This document shows, piece by piece, positions 61,561 to 64,000 of a stretch of DNA of 64,000 nucleotides. Where the stretch lies: NCBI RefSeq assembly GCF_000195315.1, contig NC_015389.1:124001-188000 (forward strand). Reading direction: 5' to 3'. A model generated the notes under the pieces. It had not been told where the DNA came from. It made no database searches and worked only from the letters and a program-made list of their open reading frames with translations. The stretch is from Coriobacterium glomerans PW2. Lineage in GTDB: Bacteria; Actinomycetota; Coriobacteriia; Coriobacteriales; Coriobacteriaceae. Both the position numbers and the translations under genes were made by a program. Within the stretch, counting starts at the first letter, position 1; every line of letters starts with the position of its first letter.

Positions 61561-62967
61561 ATGAATACACGAGAAACTGCACTGTGCATACTTCGAGAAA
61601 TCGGCGGAAAAGATAATATCAAAAGTCTGACACATTGTGTTACACGATTGCGCTTCTCGCTCAATTCATTCGCCCCAGCAAGCGAAGCGCGTGTAAAGCA
61701 GATACCTGGCGTATTGGGCGTCGTGAGACAAGGCGGCCAGTTTCAAGTTATCATCGGTCAAAGCGTCGAAGTGGTATACAACGAAATCATTAATGACATA
61801 CCAGATCTTTCCCCTTCAGCTCAAGAGGTTGATCACAGGAGAAATCCGACACAGGGTGGAATTATCAACAAGGCACTTGATACGATTGCGGGCATTTTTA
61901 CACCGATTATGCCGGTTGTCGCGGGTTCGGGAATGATCAAGGCGCTATTATCAATTCTCGTACTGGCTAAACTCATCGATCTTGATGGTCGTACCTATTA
62001 CTTTTTGAATTTTATCGCCGACGCAGGGTATTACTTTCTTCCGATTTATCTAGCGGCTTCAGCTGCAAGGAAATTCCGCTGTAACATGTATATGGCAATG
62101 TTTTTAGGCGGGATTCTTCTGCACCCAAGCTTTTCAGCACTTGGAAAGTCCGGAGACTTCATATCGGTCTTAAATCTCCCCGTTCGTGTTGTGACATATT
62201 CATCTTCTGTGATTCCAATTGTGATGATAGTGTTTACATATTCCTTCGTAGAGCAGTTTCTCGAAAAAAGACTGCCATCAGCGATCAAATTTATCGCAAA
62301 ACCACTTTGCTCGTTGATGATAATGGCTCCTTTGTCATTTCTAGTCCTCGGCCCGCTTGGCAGCTTTTTAGGTGATGTAATCGTAGGAGGACTTCTTGCT
62401 ATTCAACAAATTGCACCTTGGATTTTACCAATGGTCATTGGTGCATTCATGCCATTTTTAGTGATGACTGGAATGCATTACAGTCTGCTTCCGGCTTATG
62501 TCAGTTCTTTGTCATCGCTCGGCTACGAAACCGTCATAGGGCCGGGAAACCTGCCTTCAAATATCGCACAAGGTGCCGCTTGCCTATGCGTGTCCCTTAA
62601 ATCTAGAAATCGGGAATTCAAACAACTTTCCATTACTTCTGGAATATCAGCCTTACTCGGAATCACTGAACCAGCCTTGTTCGGAGTGAATCTCAGACTG
62701 AAGAAACCCCTGATAGCAATTGCCATCGGCGGCGGAATGGGTGGCTTGTATGCTGGCATTACAGGCGTGATGCGCTTCGGAGGTGGAGGTGCTGGATTAG
62801 CAGCGCTTGGTCTTTATGTGGGCGAGAATCCTTTAAATATTCTGAATGCTCTTGTTTCATGCGTGATTGCCTTCCTCGTGACTTTTCTTTTGACATGGTT
62901 CATTGGGTTCGATGATATTTCGACTGAGGTATCAGACGAAGGGTCCAAGACAGCCGTTGCTTCCTAA
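61561..62967 (+). CDS. PTS beta-glucoside EIIBC (no EIIA domain)
   Basis: The predicted membrane protein of 468 residues has an N-terminal EIIB domain with the phospho-cysteine C26 in HCVTRLRF and an EIIC domain of about ten helices (from IINKALDTIAGIFTPIMPVV, including FLVMTGMHYSLLP and GITEPALFGVNL). The C-terminal EIIA (Crr-like) domain that many BglP-type proteins carry is absent, so phosphate must come from another EIIA encoded elsewhere. It imports beta-glucosides as 6-phosphates for the GH1 enzyme. The ribosome site AAAGGAG precedes ATG. Confidence 0.93.
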   Translation: MNTRETALCILREIGGKDNIKSLTHCVTRLRFSLNSFAPASEARVKQIPGVLGVVRQGGQFQVIIGQSVEVVYNEIINDIPDLSPSAQEVDHRRNPTQGGIINKALDTIAGIFTPIMPVVAGSGMIKALLSILVLAKLIDLDGRTYYFLNFIADAGYYFLPIYLAASAARKFRCNMYMAMFLGGILLHPSFSALGKSGDFISVLNLPVRVVTYSSSVIPIVMIVFTYSFVEQFLEKRLPSAIKFIAKPLCSLMIMAPLSFLVLGPLGSFLGDVIVGGLLAIQQIAPWILPMVIGAFMPFLVMTGMHYSLLPAYVSSLSSLGYETVIGPGNLPSNIAQGAACLCVSLKSRNREFKQLSITSGISALLGITEPALFGVNLRLKKPLIAIAIGGGMGGLYAGITGVMRFGGGGAGLAALGLYVGENPLNILNALVSCVIAFLVTFLLTWFIGFDDISTEVSDEGSKTAVAS

Positions 62968-63156
62968 CCGGAATTTAAGGGGAGATGCATTATAGTGGTC
63001 GCGCGCCTTTTCTTGTCAGGCAATAACGACCCTGCTGGAGATCGCGCGCAGGTCCGATCTTGGGCGCGCAAACGTGCTACAGTTTTTCGGTACGCGTCGG
63101 CAGAGTGTTTCCCCGTCTTTCCCGCCATGCGGACACGGGTGCAGGAAGGATTTCCC

Positions 63157-64000
63157 ATGTGCGGATTCGTCGGATTCACCGGCACGCTCGATATGGAGCA
63201 GGATGCGAGAGCCGAGGTTCTCGAGGCTATGATGAACCGCATCATCCACCGCGGCCCCGATATGGGCGGCCAATACTTCTCAGACGATGTCGCACTCGGC
63301 TTCCGCCGACTTTCGATCTTGGATCTCTCCGAGGCCGGAGCCCAGCCGATGGGCAACGAGGAGGGCACGGTCCAAGTTGTGTTCAACGGCGAGATCTACA
63401 ACTTCCGGGAGCTGCGCGCCGAGCTCGAGGCCGCCGGATACGTCTTTCACAGCAACACGGACACCGAAGTGCTCGTCCACGGTTACGAGGCGTGGAGCGA
63501 GACTCTCGTCGATCACCTGCGCGGCATGTACAGCTTCGTCGTGTACGACAGCAGGCGCCGTCGCCTGTTCGGCGCGCGCGACATCTTCGGCATCAAGCCG
63601 TTCTACTGGTACCGCACGCCCGGTGAAAACGAGCTGCTGTTCGGAAGCGAGATCAAGGGTTTTCTCGAGCACCCTCACTTCGTGAAAGCGGTGAATCGCG
63701 CGGCGTTGCGCCCCTATCTCACGCTGCAGTATCCCGCGACCGAGGAGACGTTCTTCGCTGGAGTGTTCAAGCTTCCGGCGGCGCACTGTTTCACGTTTGA
63801 GCTTGAAACAGGCGCGATGAACATCCGTCGTTACTGGGACTGTGATTTCTCTGAGGTCGACAAGCCGTTCGAGCGCTACGTCGAGGAGCTCGACGCGCAG
63901 GTTCGCGAGAGCGTGTCCGCGCACCGCATCGCCGATGTCAAGGTGGGATCGTTCCTGTCAGGGGGCGTGGATTCCAGCTACATCACCGCGTGCCTCATGC
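63157..64000 (+). CDS. asnB: Asparagine synthase (glutamine-hydrolysing), truncated by window end
   Basis: The start MCGFVGFTG exposes Cys2, the N-terminal nucleophile of class II glutamine amidotransferases, and the frame is open to the last base. IIHRGPDMGG, FNGEIYNF and FARDIFGIKPFYW-like (ARDIFGIKPFYW) blocks mark the glutaminase domain, and SGGVDSS (about residue 270) the ATP pyrophosphatase domain of asparagine synthetase. The protein makes asparagine from aspartate, glutamine and ATP, or a related wall-modifying amidation cannot be excluded. GC content is again high, unlike the module to its left. AAGGA lies about ten bases upstream of ATG. Confidence 0.92.
   Translation, partial: MCGFVGFTGTLDMEQDARAEVLEAMMNRIIHRGPDMGGQYFSDDVALGFRRLSILDLSEAGAQPMGNEEGTVQVVFNGEIYNFRELRAELEAAGYVFHSNTDTEVLVHGYEAWSETLVDHLRGMYSFVVYDSRRRRLFGARDIFGIKPFYWYRTPGENELLFGSEIKGFLEHPHFVKAVNRAALRPYLTLQYPATEETFFAGVFKLPAAHCFTFELETGAMNIRRYWDCDFSEVDKPFERYVEELDAQVRESVSAHRIADVKVGSFLSGGVDSSYITACLM

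Overview
The window looks like chromosomal DNA of a host-associated actinobacterium of class Coriobacteriia, most likely Collinsella or a close relative. This is inferred from high-GC coding sequence with dense RcGAT-type codons, an actinobacterial dnaK-grpE-dnaJ-hspR operon with a separate clpB, LPXTG surface proteins with a class C sortase, several PTS loci, and anaerobe-type hydrogenase maturation genes. No species can be fixed from the sequence alone.

Layout. 1-2.9 kb: the tail of a Cys/Met PLP enzyme, then a leucine-rich-repeat LPGTG surface protein whose signal peptide is separated from its body by an in-frame TGA. 3.0-4.7 kb: a DHA2-type multidrug exporter behind a clear promoter and a strong terminator-like leader hairpin. 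4.8-10.8 kb: a sugar PTS operon (class II aldolase, EIIA, EIIB, UlaA-type EIIC, TPR protein, P-loop kinase, PfkB kinase, GntR/UTRA regulator), with two palindromes at its promoter and the same small RNA hairpin ahead of two of its genes. 10.9-15.2 kb (minus): a MarR regulator and a heterodimeric ABC exporter. 15.5-20.5 kb: a gallate-type decarboxylase locus: an LpdD-like/IDI-like Nudix fusion, LpdC-type UbiD, a DUF554 membrane protein, an LpdB/UbiX prenyltransferase and a MerR regulator. 20.6-32.1 kb: housekeeping genes (aldose epimerase, prfA with a 10-codon leader ORF, OatA-like acyltransferase, pyrE, a Mg2+ P-type ATPase with an overlapping 35-codon upstream ORF, a phosphoglycolate phosphatase-like HAD protein, thioredoxin, ferredoxin).

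32.5-39.9 kb: the heat-shock regulon. dnaK and clpB carry the same 8-11-8 inverted repeat at their promoters, the probable HspR operator. 40-44 kb: small membrane proteins, a zincin, and a TetR/membrane-protein pair. 44.2-48.2 kb: hypB, a large FAD/Fe-S oxidoreductase, and hypA as one unit, with a palindrome over the hypB -35 box. 48.3-49.9 kb: tRNA-Arg(CCU), followed by a gene-poor stretch full of hairpins and a tRNA-like fragment, which looks like an integration hotspot. 50-52.3 kb: a minimal pilus module (one pilin, one class C sortase). 52.5-58.5 kb: a five-gene Opp/Dpp-type ABC importer. 58.6-63 kb: an AT-rich, probably acquired beta-glucoside module (RpiR regulator, GH1 phospho-glucosidase, EIIBC without EIIA). 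The window ends inside asnB.

The most interesting candidates are the decarboxylase locus, where an IDI-like Nudix domain that keeps its metal ligands but lacks the catalytic cysteine is fused to an LpdD-like domain and could supply the prenyl donor for prenylated FMN; the leader ORFs of mgtA and prfA; the shared hairpin in the PTS operon; and the hyp oxidoreductase unit.
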